Assembly (NCBI RefSeq): GCF_016908195.1
Contig: NZ_JAFBDK010000014.1
Span: 28,265 to 92,264, forward strand
Length of the DNA: 64,000 bases
Direction of reading: 5' to 3'
Origin: Jeotgalibacillus terrae
Lineage (GTDB): Bacteria; Bacillota; Bacilli; Bacillales; Jeotgalibacillaceae
Made by a program: the position numbers and the translations under genes
Shown: piece after piece, positions 16,188 to 25,049 of the stretch
How positions within the stretch are numbered: position 1 is the first letter of the stretch
How the letters are laid out: every line of letters begins with the position of its first letter
Notes under the pieces: generated by a model
The model's input: the letters and a program-made list of their open reading frames with translations, nothing else
Databases searched by the model: none
What the model was told of the DNA's origin: nothing

Positions 16188-17042
16188 TTATGACTGTTTA
16201 TCTGACACAGCACGTGCTGTCCGTTCCCTTACTTCCAGTGCTGTATCTTTTGTTTGTTCAAGGACCCCATTATATAGCACATCAATAACTGAGAGCTGTG
16301 ACATAATTGAAGTGATTGAGCTTCCATGCAACGGATTTTCTTTACCTGCCACCAGAAGCGTAATATCCGCTATTTTTGTAATTGCAGATCTCGCACTGCT
16401 TGTCATGGCTACAATCCGTGCACCCCGTGTTTTAGCGATTTTCAGATGATCGATCGTATCTTTCGTTTCTCCTGACACTGATATCCCGAAAGCAGTATCT
16501 TTTTCCGAGAGCATACTGGCAGCCATCGCCTGAAAATGACAGTCCTGGACCGCTTCAGAAGGTTTTCCAATTCGTAAAAAAGTGTGTGCAGCCTGTGCTG
16601 ATACAAGACCTGATGTCCCAACTCCAAAAAAGCTGATTTTATCAGATTCCACAATATATTGGACTACCTTCTCAATTGACTCAGCATCTGCATATTGACT
16701 AGTGTCTTTTATTACTTCAATGTGCGTATTAATGACATGACTAACCCTTTTTTCTTTATCACCGGAAAATTCCTGACCATCTTCACCCGATTGATCTGAT
16801 CCGGCGCTTGATGTTCTTGCAAGTGAGATTTTAAAGTCCTGAAAGCCTCTAAAATTTAATTTGCGGCAGAAACGCAGCACAGTGGTTTCACCAACATCGG
16901 CTTTTTCAGCCATGTCAGTGACTGAAAGGTAAACCGCTTCCTGAATATTATTCATAATATAATCTGCGATCTTCTTTTCAGTTTTAGTAAATGAATTTGC
17001 ATAACTTCGAATTAATAATTTTATATCCGGCTTATCCGCCAT
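16188..17042 (-). CDS. MurR/RpiR family transcriptional regulator
   Basis: The 284-residue protein has the RpiR layout: an N-terminal helix-turn-helix (FTKTEKKIADYIMNNIQEAV, VTDMAEKADVGETTVLRFCR) and a C-terminal SIS sugar-phosphate domain (ISFFGVGTSGLVSAQAAHTF, GISVSGETKDTIDHLKIAK). It is the last gene of the operon with the glycosidase-like gene, nanE and the ROK kinase, starting five bases after the kinase stop. A ManNAc-6-phosphate or GlcNAc-6-phosphate effector is likely from context. Confidence 0.88.
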   Translation of the reverse strand: MADKPDIKLLIRSYANSFTKTEKKIADYIMNNIQEAVYLSVTDMAEKADVGETTVLRFCRKLNFRGFQDFKISLARTSSAGSDQSGEDGQEFSGDKEKRVSHVINTHIEVIKDTSQYADAESIEKVVQYIVESDKISFFGVGTSGLVSAQAAHTFLRIGKPSEAVQDCHFQAMAASMLSEKDTAFGISVSGETKDTIDHLKIAKTRGARIVAMTSSARSAITKIADITLLVAGKENPLHGSSITSIMSQLSVIDVLYNGVLEQTKDTALEVRERTARAVSDKQS

Positions 17043-17047
17043 CTATT

Positions 17048-17956
17048 TCACCTCATTTGTGAGAGATCAGCAGGTTCAGTTAAATAAGCCGCTCCGATCA
17101 CTCCTATATTTTCTCCATCTGCAGCGATTGACCAGTTCACTTCCTGCTGGTGACCTAAAGAAAGCAGAATTCGTTTAAGGTCGGCTTTCATCAGATAAAA
17201 TGCTGATGATAACCCCCCTCCAATTATTATCTCTTCAGGATCAAAATATGCCTGAATATTGACCATGACTGTCCCAAGATCTCTTAAAAACTGTCTGATG
17301 AGCCGCACTGCTTTGGCGTCCCCACTTTGATAAAGCTCTAGCAGTTCATAGGAATGACAGTCTGAACTGATTTCTTTTGCGAGCTGGTTCAAGGCAGTTC
17401 CTGAAACATATTTTTCAGCACAGCCCATTTTACCACAGCCACAGGCTAGCCCATCCGGATACAGTATGGAATGGCCAATTTCCCCGGCACCCCCGTTATT
17501 CCCTGAAACAATACGACCGTTATGAATGATAGCACCTCCCAGGCCTGTCCCGATTGATAAATATACGAACTGATGAACCGGGTGTCCATTCAATTTTCTA
17601 TTAATAAATTCACCTAATCCCGCAACATTTACATCATTATCAATTGTTACAGGGATCGGAAGTTTTTCTTTTAAATATTTTCCGACCTCTGTCCCAAGCC
17701 ACCCTGGCATTGTATCACCAGCCCCGGTAATAACACCGGTAATAGGATCGATGACGCCAGAGAGTCCGATACCTGCTGCTGAGATTTCGTACTTTTCATG
17801 TTTTAGATAATGATCAATTAAATTTACCAGCACGGGCAAAACATCCGGTGCAAAGGCCGGAGTTGGTTCTTTAATTAAATCCAGCACCTGACCGTTCTCA
17901 TCAACGACTGCTGCCCTGACATTCGTTCCTCCTACATCAACTCCAACTGCATGCAT
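17048..17956 (-). CDS. ROK family sugar kinase, probable N-acetylmannosamine kinase
   Basis: The 302-residue kinase begins MHAVGVDVGGTNVRAAVVDE, the ROK phosphate-binding loop. It carries the structural zinc motif ACGCGKMGCAEKYVSG preceded by the zinc/catalytic region GEIGHSIL, and the base-binding IIGGGLS. Such kinases phosphorylate glucose, ManNAc or other N-acetylhexosamines. The gene lies 14 bases after nanE, which makes ManNAc the most likely substrate (NanK role), but glucokinase-like activity cannot be excluded from sequence alone. Confidence 0.85.
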   Translation of the reverse strand: MHAVGVDVGGTNVRAAVVDENGQVLDLIKEPTPAFAPDVLPVLVNLIDHYLKHEKYEISAAGIGLSGVIDPITGVITGAGDTMPGWLGTEVGKYLKEKLPIPVTIDNDVNVAGLGEFINRKLNGHPVHQFVYLSIGTGLGGAIIHNGRIVSGNNGGAGEIGHSILYPDGLACGCGKMGCAEKYVSGTALNQLAKEISSDCHSYELLELYQSGDAKAVRLIRQFLRDLGTVMVNIQAYFDPEEIIIGGGLSSAFYLMKADLKRILLSLGHQQEVNWSIAADGENIGVIGAAYLTEPADLSQMR

Positions 17957-17970
17957 GGCGATCCCTCATC

Positions 17971-18660
17971 TTATAAAATTTTTGCCTGACGTTCCTGAAT
18001 TTTCTCAGTAAACTTTTTTGTAATTTGTTGCGGACGTGTAATGGCTCCGCCTACAACGACAAAATATGCACCCGCATTCAAAGCAGATACTGCTTCGTCA
18101 GGTGTGCTAATTCTTCCTTCTGCTACAAGCGGTACGTCAAGCACGTTTGCAAGCTTTGTGACGAGATCCAGATCCGGACCGTCCAGGGCTTTACTATATG
18201 GTGTGTATCCTGATAATGTGGTGGAAACAAAATCCACACCAAAAGAAGCAGCCTTTATTCCTTCTTCAAAAGTCGAAATATCAGCCATTACTAGAATTCC
18301 TTTAGATTTTAATATGCCAATTGTTTCTGAAAGTGACCTGCCATCCGGTCTCACCCTGTCGGTAGCGTCCAATGCAACGATATCAGCACCTGCCTGACTG
18401 ACCAGAAGTGCATCTTCAAGTGTCGGGGTAATATAAATGTCATTCCCGGGATAATCTTTTTTCAACAACCCGATTACAGGAAGGTCAACGGCTTTTGAAA
18501 TTGCCTTAATATCCTCAATACCGTTCGCCCTGATCCCTGCAGCACCGCCCTGCATTGCTGCAAACGCCATTTTAACCATTGTGTCTGATCCGTGAAGCGG
18601 TTCATCCTCAAGTGCCTGACATGAGACTACCAGGCTTCTATCAGGAATAATACATGTCAT
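17971..18660 (-). CDS. nanE: N-acetylmannosamine-6-phosphate 2-epimerase
   Basis: The 229-residue TIM barrel matches NanE closely: VVSCQALEDEPLHGSDTMVK at the start, AAGIRANGIEDIKAI, LPVIGLLKKDYP, DIVALDATDRVRPDG, FVSTTLSGYTPYS and PLVAEGRISTPDEA. NanE converts ManNAc-6-phosphate to GlcNAc-6-phosphate, with a catalytic Lys in the GLLKKDY region. The neighbours supply the kinase before it, and NagA and NagB at 20.8-22.8 kb complete the route to fructose-6-phosphate. It starts two bases after the stop of the glycosidase-like gene. Confidence 0.93.
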   Translation of the reverse strand: MTCIIPDRSLVVSCQALEDEPLHGSDTMVKMAFAAMQGGAAGIRANGIEDIKAISKAVDLPVIGLLKKDYPGNDIYITPTLEDALLVSQAGADIVALDATDRVRPDGRSLSETIGILKSKGILVMADISTFEEGIKAASFGVDFVSTTLSGYTPYSKALDGPDLDLVTKLANVLDVPLVAEGRISTPDEAVSALNAGAYFVVVGGAITRPQQITKKFTEKIQERQAKIL

Positions 18661-18662
18661 GT

Positions 18663-20549
18663 TCAGTCCTCTTTTCCGGAAGCCTTCTGAAGATCCGCCT
18701 CCCTGATTTCTTCATGCACATCATCAAACAAACTCATATTCATTTGACCTAAAAGCAGACCGGTTCCGATTACCCCATTTGTCCAACCGCTTTCCATACA
18801 ATATGGCCCCCAGCCTGTATCACCGTTATTTCCAAAATACTCTTCATAATTGAGGTCATATGCCCTCATCCACCCGCCATGATACAAACAGGAATCACTT
18901 TCAATCTGTACATTGACCAAAAAGTCACGAAGTTTCCTGTAACACTCAAAGTAATACTCGTTTCCGGTTTGTTTCCATGCTTCCCAGACATTCATCAGCA
19001 TAAAATTATTTGTATACAGCAGATCTGCTATTCCTTCCCCGTTATAAATATACACGCCAGTATCTTCATAACCATAGCGTTCAGGATCGGGGTTATCAGC
19101 TTCTTCCACACCTCCGGAAGAATGTTGATGACTGATCAGGTAATCCATCACACGGGACAGACCATCCCTCAATTTTTCATCATCTTGAAATTTTAATAAT
19201 CCACTTATTGCGAGAGAAAATCTGGCATAGGCTGACGTTTTACTATACATCCACTTTATTTCATTCAGATGATTCAATAAATATACAGTTCCCATATAAG
19301 CCGTTTTCAAAAACTTCTCATCACCTGAAACCTGATAAGCGAGTATAAAAGCAGTATGAGCAATACTTTCAAAATGAGGATTCATTGAAACTGCAAGAGA
19401 ATTAATATACCGGTCACCCTGAGATCTAAGAAGCGACCCTTTATAGTTTTCGGGGCGCAGACCATTTGCGTGTTGTGTTCTGAATAAAGCTTCCGCTGTT
19501 AACATTCCTCTTTCCCTGAATATATCAATGCCGGTTTCTTTATATAAAAACAAAAGTGCAATTGTAACCCAGGAATTATCATCAGTGAACATATCTTCAG
19601 GTAATGTCCCAGGATACTGAAACCATTTCCAGAACCCATAGCTTGCTGAAGAGGGATCGTTGTCCTGATAACCTTCACGGATTAAATAATTTATCAGTTG
19701 AAATGCTCTTTCTTTCGAAGCATCATCATTTTTATACTTGCCATACAAATAAAACATAATGGCTGACTGGGCATGACAGTCCGGTCTTTTATCCATTGAC
19801 ACCTGTTGATAAAATGAGTGAATATTTTCATACACACCTTCTGTTCCATCAATTTTCGGCATAATACCTGACTTTAAAAACCAGTCATGTACCCTTTCAA
19901 TGGACTCAGCAGGTTTCAAATCACTTCTTTTTATAGGGTTACGAATTGAAGGAAATTCAATTCCCGCCTTTTCACTAACTTTTTTAAGTAAGCGGTTCCA
20001 CAAATAATTCGGACGATACGCCATAAATGAAGTTTGACCGAAAAGAGGAAACGCTGCATATACAACTCTCCCTTTACCCAAAGAGTGATAAGTCAGCGCC
20101 GGTAGTTTTTCGCCCCCGGATAGATTTCTGTGAGTGTCCTTAAAAACTCCCACTGATAGCAAAGGAACACCTGTTGTACAATAACCTTTCTGATATGTCC
20201 CCTTCCATTCGAGGAGATAGCCATTTAACTCATTACATAGTTCTGGTTCAACGATCAGCTTTTCATTTGTTCTGGCAAGCTGGGAAAAGTCCTGCTTGAA
20301 ACCTAAAAGCCTTGAAGTAGGAAAGTCAAAAACAGCAAGGTTTTCTGCATATAAGATCCCGCCGCCTTCAGTAAATTCCCACAGCGAAGAAATAACTTCA
20401 TTCTCAATTTTTTCTTCACCAAGGCCAATAATGGCTACAGCGTCCACATCTTTGAATTTAAAACCTTTCAACTTGCTTAATGGCCATGACCCGTCGTGAT
20501 CAGGAAAACTTTTAACGTTCTTATGATCTGAAAAAATATGTAATGACAA
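18663..20549 (-). CDS. Six-hairpin glycosidase-like protein with N-terminal amidotransferase-like domain
   Basis: The product of 628 residues has an N-terminal alpha/beta domain (VDAVAIIGLGEEKIENEV, then EFTEGGGILYAENLAVFD and GKGRVVYAAFPLFG) like the non-catalytic glutamine-amidotransferase-type domains of some glycosidases. The remainder is rich in alpha-hairpins (RPDCHAQSAIMFYLYGKY, TDDNSWVTIALLFLYKETG, YHGGWMRAYD, CMESGWTNGVIGTGLLLG), as in the (alpha/alpha)6 families. No signal peptide is present, so it is cytoplasmic. The TTG start at 20549 follows AGAGGTG; the longer frame beginning at 20627 starts inside the promoter and cannot be used. As first gene of the nanE operon it may release ManNAc from an imported oligosaccharide. 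No GH family is assigned with certainty. Confidence 0.7.
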   Translation of the reverse strand: MSLHIFSDHKNVKSFPDHDGSWPLSKLKGFKFKDVDAVAIIGLGEEKIENEVISSLWEFTEGGGILYAENLAVFDFPTSRLLGFKQDFSQLARTNEKLIVEPELCNELNGYLLEWKGTYQKGYCTTGVPLLSVGVFKDTHRNLSGGEKLPALTYHSLGKGRVVYAAFPLFGQTSFMAYRPNYLWNRLLKKVSEKAGIEFPSIRNPIKRSDLKPAESIERVHDWFLKSGIMPKIDGTEGVYENIHSFYQQVSMDKRPDCHAQSAIMFYLYGKYKNDDASKERAFQLINYLIREGYQDNDPSSASYGFWKWFQYPGTLPEDMFTDDNSWVTIALLFLYKETGIDIFRERGMLTAEALFRTQHANGLRPENYKGSLLRSQGDRYINSLAVSMNPHFESIAHTAFILAYQVSGDEKFLKTAYMGTVYLLNHLNEIKWMYSKTSAYARFSLAISGLLKFQDDEKLRDGLSRVMDYLISHQHSSGGVEEADNPDPERYGYEDTGVYIYNGEGIADLLYTNNFMLMNVWEAWKQTGNEYYFECYRKLRDFLVNVQIESDSCLYHGGWMRAYDLNYEEYFGNNGDTGWGPYCMESGWTNGVIGTGLLLGQMNMSLFDDVHEEIREADLQKASGKED

Positions 20550-20598
20550 TTTTGCACCTCTTTCTAAAATAGTTTTGACAGAAAATATCCTTTTTAAA

Positions 20599-20627
20599 AT
20601 TATATATTGGAGAATATATTTAGTCAA
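20599..20627 (-). promoter_or_regulatory. Sigma-A promoter of the glycosidase-nanE-kinase-rpiR operon
   Basis: On the minus strand TTGACT (20622-20627) and a perfect TATAAT (20599-20604) are separated by 17 bases. Transcription would begin near 20592, about 43 bases before the TTG start. Confidence 0.75.
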
Positions 20628-20715
20628 TGAATTAAAATTAGTTTTTTTCTCCTACACAGATTTATTTCATCTGACAAAAATAATATCTTTCAATACAACT
20701 TCCAGAATAAAAGTA

Positions 20716-20758
20716 AGACCAATCAACAGAGCAATATCTACTCGTATGATTGGTCTTT
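20716..20758. terminator. Hairpin terminator downstream of nagB
   Basis: AAGACCAATCA and TGATTGGTCTT form a perfect 11-bp stem with a 21-base loop. The plus side is followed by six T; the minus side by ACTTTTATT. It most likely ends the nagA-nagB transcript from the right and may also block plus-strand read-through. Confidence 0.65.
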
Positions 20759-20840
20759 TTTATATCTAGCTGATGTAATAAGTAATTTACAGGGCTTATT
20801 CAGCCTGTATTCAATGACTGAATGTCACTATTTTAGTGCA

Positions 20841-21617
20841 TTATTTTAATAATGAACTTTGTCTTTGATTACTTGATTCGAATAAAGCATCCTGATCCAC
20901 AATTACTGTTACATCGCGATGTAGACGTAGTATAGAAGCAGGAAACTCTTCGCTAATATGAGAAGACATTAGCTTTTGAAAAGCTTCCTTTTTTCTATTA
21001 CCGGATATTAGCAGGACAATTTTTTGGCTCCTCATAATAGTGTCAATCCCCATCGTAATTGCAATTCGAGGCACTTCTTCAATAGATGAAAAATATTTCG
21101 CATTGGCCCTTCTAGTGCTCTCTGCCAATTTTACAGTGTGAACTGATTGATTAAATGGTGTAAATGGTTCGTTAAATCCAATATGACCATTTTCCCCTAT
21201 TCCAAGAATTTGAAGATCAATTCCACCATTCTTTAAAATCTTTTCCTCATAATCATTCACTTCTGACTCTATTAAATCCATATCTCCTAAGGGAATAAAA
21301 CGCTGATTTTCCGGTAGGTTTACATGTTTAAATAAATGCTGGTACATATATTGATGATAACTTTGGGGATGATAACGATCGAGTCCTACGTATTCATCAA
21401 GATTAAATGTTCTAACTTTCTCAAAATTAACCTGATTCGAACGATAAAGTTTTATTAATTCTTTGTACATACCTACGGGTGTTCCACCTGTGGAAAGTCC
21501 AAGCACACTGTCCGGTTTTTCTGCAATCTGTTGTACAATCATCATTGCAGCATTTTTACTAAGACTCTCATAAGTATCACATTCAATAACCTTTAGTTTG
21601 TATTTAATCCCGTTCAT
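20841..21617 (-). CDS. nagB: Glucosamine-6-phosphate deaminase
   Basis: The 258-residue enzyme shows NagB motifs: LGLSTGGTPVGMYKELIKLY, RTFNLDEYVGLDRYHPQSYH with the catalytic Asp, and LGIGENGHIGFNEP with the active-site His. It converts glucosamine-6-phosphate to fructose-6-phosphate and ammonia. ATG 21617 with GGGGAG nine bases upstream is preferred to GTG 21623. The start lies inside the end of nagA (14-base overlap), so the two are translationally coupled. Confidence 0.95.
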   Translation of the reverse strand: MNGIKYKLKVIECDTYESLSKNAAMMIVQQIAEKPDSVLGLSTGGTPVGMYKELIKLYRSNQVNFEKVRTFNLDEYVGLDRYHPQSYHQYMYQHLFKHVNLPENQRFIPLGDMDLIESEVNDYEEKILKNGGIDLQILGIGENGHIGFNEPFTPFNQSVHTVKLAESTRRANAKYFSSIEEVPRIAITMGIDTIMRSQKIVLLISGNRKKEAFQKLMSSHISEEFPASILRLHRDVTVIVDQDALFESSNQRQSSLLK

Positions 21618-22782
21618 ACTCACACACTCCCCGGCAAAAAGTCATTACAATCTCTTTATTTTCATCTAAAATGATTAAATCAGCATCCTTGCCTGTTTTA
21701 ATAGAACCTTTTCGAGATTCCAGCCCGAGCCGAACTGCAGGATTAAAAGAACAAAAAGAAATGGCTTCTTCAAAAGAACATCCTGTAAATTCTATGATAT
21801 TTTTAAACGCCTCACTCATCGTTAAAGTACTTCCTGCAAGTGTTCCACTTTCAAGAGTTGCCTGCCCATTTTTCACAATTATCTTTTGACCGCCTAATTC
21901 ACTATCACCATCACATAATCCTTTAGCTCTCATTGAATCTGTTACCAACACAATTTTATCGCGCGGTTTCAGAGCATAAATAAATTGCACAGCTTCTTTT
22001 GATATATGTATTCCATCAGCAATGACCTCAGTATAACAACGCCTGTCTAACAGAAGAGCCCCAGCTAATCCGACGTCTCTGTGATGTATTGGACTCATTT
22101 GATTAAACAAATGCGTGCCCTGAGAACCTCCTTCATCTATCATTTCACTTGCAATACTGTATGACGCATTACTGTGACCAAAGGAAGAAATAATCCCCTG
22201 TGATACAAGATGTCTGGTAAAGGCTGAGGCACCTGGTAATTCCGGCGCAAAAGTTACGATTCGGATATTGTTTCCTGAATGATGGTTCCAGTAATCAAAA
22301 AGGTCAGCATCAATCGGACTTATATGTTCAACAGGTTGAGCTCCCGCTTTATCTTTTGAAATAAAAGGCCCTTCAAGGTGTATACCCAGTATTTCTGCTC
22401 CAGTTCTATCTTCTGACATCACCTTTTTGACAGCTTTCATTGCCTGGGTAATACATTCCTTATGCTGAGTCATTGTAGTAGCTAAAAAACTTGTAGTACC
22501 TTCTTTTGGTAGATGTTTCTGCATTTTGCTAATCGACTTAATGTTTCCATCCATTACATCCACATTTTCTAAACCGTGAATATGCAGATCAATAAAACCG
22601 GGAATGATTGTCCACTCTTTTTTCAAGTTAATTATTTCTGTATCATCAGTTAAGTCTTTAGAGTGATCTGTCACACTTTCTGACATGCCCACGATTTTAC
22701 TCCCCTCCAGAAATAGACTCCCGTGGCGTATATTCGACCCTTCTGCATATATGCTGGCTCCTCGCAAAATCTTCTTGGTCAT
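21604..22782 (-). CDS. nagA: N-acetylglucosamine-6-phosphate deacetylase
   Basis: The 392-residue amidohydrolase shows PGFIDLHIHGLENVDVMDG, LGIHLEGPFISKDKAGAQP (metal-binding Glu), SSFGHSNASY (His), GTHLFNQMSPIHHRDVGLAG (His) and LVTDSMRAKG (catalytic Asp). It removes acetate from GlcNAc-6-phosphate, the product of NanE. ATG 22782 is chosen because GAAGG lies just upstream; the longer start at 22809 has no ribosome binding site. It is preceded by an RpiR regulator gene 34 bases away. Confidence 0.94.
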   Translation of the reverse strand: MTKKILRGASIYAEGSNIRHGSLFLEGSKIVGMSESVTDHSKDLTDDTEIINLKKEWTIIPGFIDLHIHGLENVDVMDGNIKSISKMQKHLPKEGTTSFLATTMTQHKECITQAMKAVKKVMSEDRTGAEILGIHLEGPFISKDKAGAQPVEHISPIDADLFDYWNHHSGNNIRIVTFAPELPGASAFTRHLVSQGIISSFGHSNASYSIASEMIDEGGSQGTHLFNQMSPIHHRDVGLAGALLLDRRCYTEVIADGIHISKEAVQFIYALKPRDKIVLVTDSMRAKGLCDGDSELGGQKIIVKNGQATLESGTLAGSTLTMSEAFKNIIEFTGCSFEEAISFCSFNPAVRLGLESRKGSIKTGKDADLIILDENKEIVMTFCRGVCEYERD

Positions 22783-22816
22783 ACCAAGACCTTCTTTCTT
22801 AAATCTCATACTCTAA

Positions 22817-23656
22817 TCAATAGAGTTTGCCAGAGGCATTTTCTGAGATTTTCATTTTTACTATTTTGGACTGTTCCATATTCTTCATCGCTAATCCGGT
22901 ACAAATGAGGTCTATTGTGTATAACTGAGAGATTTTAGCAATAAGAGATCCACTATCAAGCGGATGTTCCTTATACGCTGACAAAAGAACATAATCTGCA
23001 TATTTTGTTAAGGGTGACTTTTCATGATTAGTCAACGTTATAACCGTTGCACCATTTTCAGATGCAATTTTGACTGAATCTACTATATCCCTGGTACTCC
23101 CAGTCAAGCTAATCGCTACCACAACGGTTTCACTCGACGATGTAGTAGCTCTCATAATTTGAAAATGAGAATCCGTTACTACCTGAACTTGTTTTCCAAC
23201 TCTCATTAATCTGTTTTGCATATCCATAGCTGCGATGCCTGATGCGCCAATGCCAAAAATCACAATATCATGAGCTTCATCCAATCTATCAACAATATTT
23301 TCTAAGACAGCCTCATCCGCTACCTGTGCAGAATCTTCTATTGCCTGTATCATATGGTGTTTTATTCTTTCAATCGAATTTTGTTCTCCTTCTATTTCTG
23401 TACTATTGGAAATTTCCTGTGCAAGCATGAATTTAAAATCCTGAAATCCTTTATACTCCAATTTTTTAAAGAAACGCAGGATTGTAGCTTCAGCCACATC
23501 ACATGCATCCGACATTTCAGTTAATGAATAGTATATAATTGACTCTTTATGGTTAATGATGTAATTGTAAATCTTTAGATCTGATTTGGTGAATTCAGAT
23601 CTTTTTTGCATCATCACTAAAGTCGGTTTTAAGATTTTTTTTCCAACTTTATTCAT
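22817..23656 (-). CDS. MurR/RpiR family transcriptional regulator of the nag genes
   Basis: The 279-residue protein has an N-terminal HTH (FTKSDLKIYNYIINHKESI, LTEMSDACDVAEATILRFFK) and a C-terminal SIS domain (DIVIFGIGASGIAAMDMQNR, AISLTGSTRDIVDSVKIAS). It heads an operon with nagA and nagB, which is unusual in Bacillus subtilis relatives where a GntR protein (NagR) controls nagAB. It is a paralogue of the RpiR gene at 16188, sharing layout and many residues. GlcNAc-6-phosphate or GlcN-6-phosphate would be the natural SIS ligand. Confidence 0.88.
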   Translation of the reverse strand: MNKVGKKILKPTLVMMQKRSEFTKSDLKIYNYIINHKESIIYYSLTEMSDACDVAEATILRFFKKLEYKGFQDFKFMLAQEISNSTEIEGEQNSIERIKHHMIQAIEDSAQVADEAVLENIVDRLDEAHDIVIFGIGASGIAAMDMQNRLMRVGKQVQVVTDSHFQIMRATTSSSETVVVAISLTGSTRDIVDSVKIASENGATVITLTNHEKSPLTKYADYVLLSAYKEHPLDSGSLIAKISQLYTIDLICTGLAMKNMEQSKIVKMKISENASGKLY

Positions 23657-23690
23657 TTTTTCACCGCTTTCAATTAATCATTCTATATCT

Positions 23691-23715
23691 AATAATTTTC
23701 ACTCCTGAAATTATT
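23691..23715. promoter_or_regulatory. Inverted repeat upstream of the rpiR-nagA-nagB operon, candidate operator
   Basis: AATAATTTTCA-CTCC-TGAAATTATT is a near-perfect inverted repeat 35 bases before the regulator start. A second inverted repeat, AAAAATGAT-N8-ATCATTTTT, lies at 23757-23782. Either could be the RpiR operator. The rest of the 255-base gap shows only AT-rich sequence. Confidence 0.4.
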
Positions 23716-23850
23716 CATAGTATATGAAAATGAAAGTTTATTGTCAATATAAAAATAAAAATGATCAATTGTAATCATTTTTATTATCGAAATATTTAGA
23801 TAGCTTTTTGAATCCTCATTTTTACCAGGACGGTCTACATTTTCACACAA

Positions 23851-23885
23851 AAAAACGGCACATCGTACATATATGTGCCGTTTTT
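23851..23885 (-). terminator. Terminator of the SEC-C protein gene
   Basis: AAAACGGCACAT and ATGTGCCGTTTT form a long stem flanked by A and T runs, 27 bases after the stop of the minus-strand gene. Confidence 0.85.
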
Positions 23886-23911
23886 AAACATTATAAAATA
23901 ACTTAAAGAAA

Positions 23912-24946
23912 TTATCTCGACTGCTTCTTCAATTCCTCAAGCTCTCCAACAAACCACTCTTCCACCTTGCGTGCAGTTGAAGACACGCTTGAAGCTGTTA
24001 CATCGAATGCTTCACCAGCTTCTTTCTGCGTCATCGGCTGCTCAGTTGCGTGCTGCGCCATCAGGTATGAAAACGTTGCAAGGTAAGTTGACGGCTTTCT
24101 CACTTTTGCACCATGCTCAGCAAAGTACGCTGATGCAATGTGGCATGCGAAGAGAGACAGATCTTCATCGCGCTGATCCCAGAATGATTTCAGCTCATGA
24201 AGTGACTCTTTCTGCAAATCAGATTGAAGCGGTTCAGTCATCTGATCAATCCAGCTGTCACTTTCAGCTTCACTGCGGGCGATGATCGCTGTAATAACCT
24301 CAACAACACCTTCTGTTGTGATCCATTCATTACGGTCATGAGCCAGTTTTTCAACGCGTGACTTTAGTGCGATCGCCTCTTTTTTCGTGTACACGGACGG
24401 GAACATAAAGCCAAACGGCACCCACTTATCTTCAAATGGAAGCAGCAGTGTGAAAAGATAATCAATCGGCGCCCACGAATGGAATTCAGGGATCGTCACA
24501 CGGTACGATTCACCGCTGATCAGGTCCTTCATCTCCACTTCACGCGTCAACTCTTCCATCTCCGTTACTTCTGCAATCACCGGCTTCGGGTGCTGCCAGC
24601 TTTCAAGCAGCTCTTTCAGGCGTGGGCGTTCCACTGAAGGCGTACGCTCATCCAGGAACTGCTCCCAGCTTGAAGGGTTGCCGTGAAGGCCAAAAATATA
24701 TGTTAGAAATACAGTCAGAAACTGCGGCTCATTGAAGACGTCCTGCACTTCCTGAAGCACATGTTCATAATCTTTTTTAAATGATGATTGCTTTGGCGCC
24801 ATCGCTTCATTTAAAAAGCCAAGCTGAAGGTCCATCTGTTCCTTCACTAAAATCGTCTCGATATTCACAACTTTATTTGCACAGCATTTCTTATATTTCT
24901 TACCGCTGCCGCATGGGCACGGCTCATTACGTCCAATTTCCTGCAT
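23912..24946 (-). CDS. SEC-C metal-binding motif protein
   Basis: The 344-residue protein starts MQEIGRNEPCPCGSGKKYKK, followed by CC. This CxCx8CC zinc motif is the one at the C terminus of SecA, here placed at the N terminus. The rest is mostly helical, with a final segment (MTQKEAGEAFDVTASSVSST) resembling a helix-turn-helix. Such proteins are widespread in Bacillus and their role is unknown. ATG 24946 with AGGAAG eight bases upstream is favoured over GTG 24979. It is a single-gene unit with its own terminator. Confidence 0.85.
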   Translation of the reverse strand: MQEIGRNEPCPCGSGKKYKKCCANKVVNIETILVKEQMDLQLGFLNEAMAPKQSSFKKDYEHVLQEVQDVFNEPQFLTVFLTYIFGLHGNPSSWEQFLDERTPSVERPRLKELLESWQHPKPVIAEVTEMEELTREVEMKDLISGESYRVTIPEFHSWAPIDYLFTLLLPFEDKWVPFGFMFPSVYTKKEAIALKSRVEKLAHDRNEWITTEGVVEVITAIIARSEAESDSWIDQMTEPLQSDLQKESLHELKSFWDQRDEDLSLFACHIASAYFAEHGAKVRKPSTYLATFSYLMAQHATEQPMTQKEAGEAFDVTASSVSSTARKVEEWFVGELEELKKQSR

Positions 24947-25049
24947 CTCGGGCACTTCCTTTATAAAATAATCACCCACTATTGTAACACGGTGGCGCGA
25001 GAACGCAAAAGAAGTGGCAGTGCAGCCCCGATTCTAAGCACCAGCACTT

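Noticed and set aside
16062..16190. Operator palindrome at 16145-16186
   Set aside because: The inverted repeat is flanked by A and T runs between two converging genes, so a bidirectional terminator explains it.
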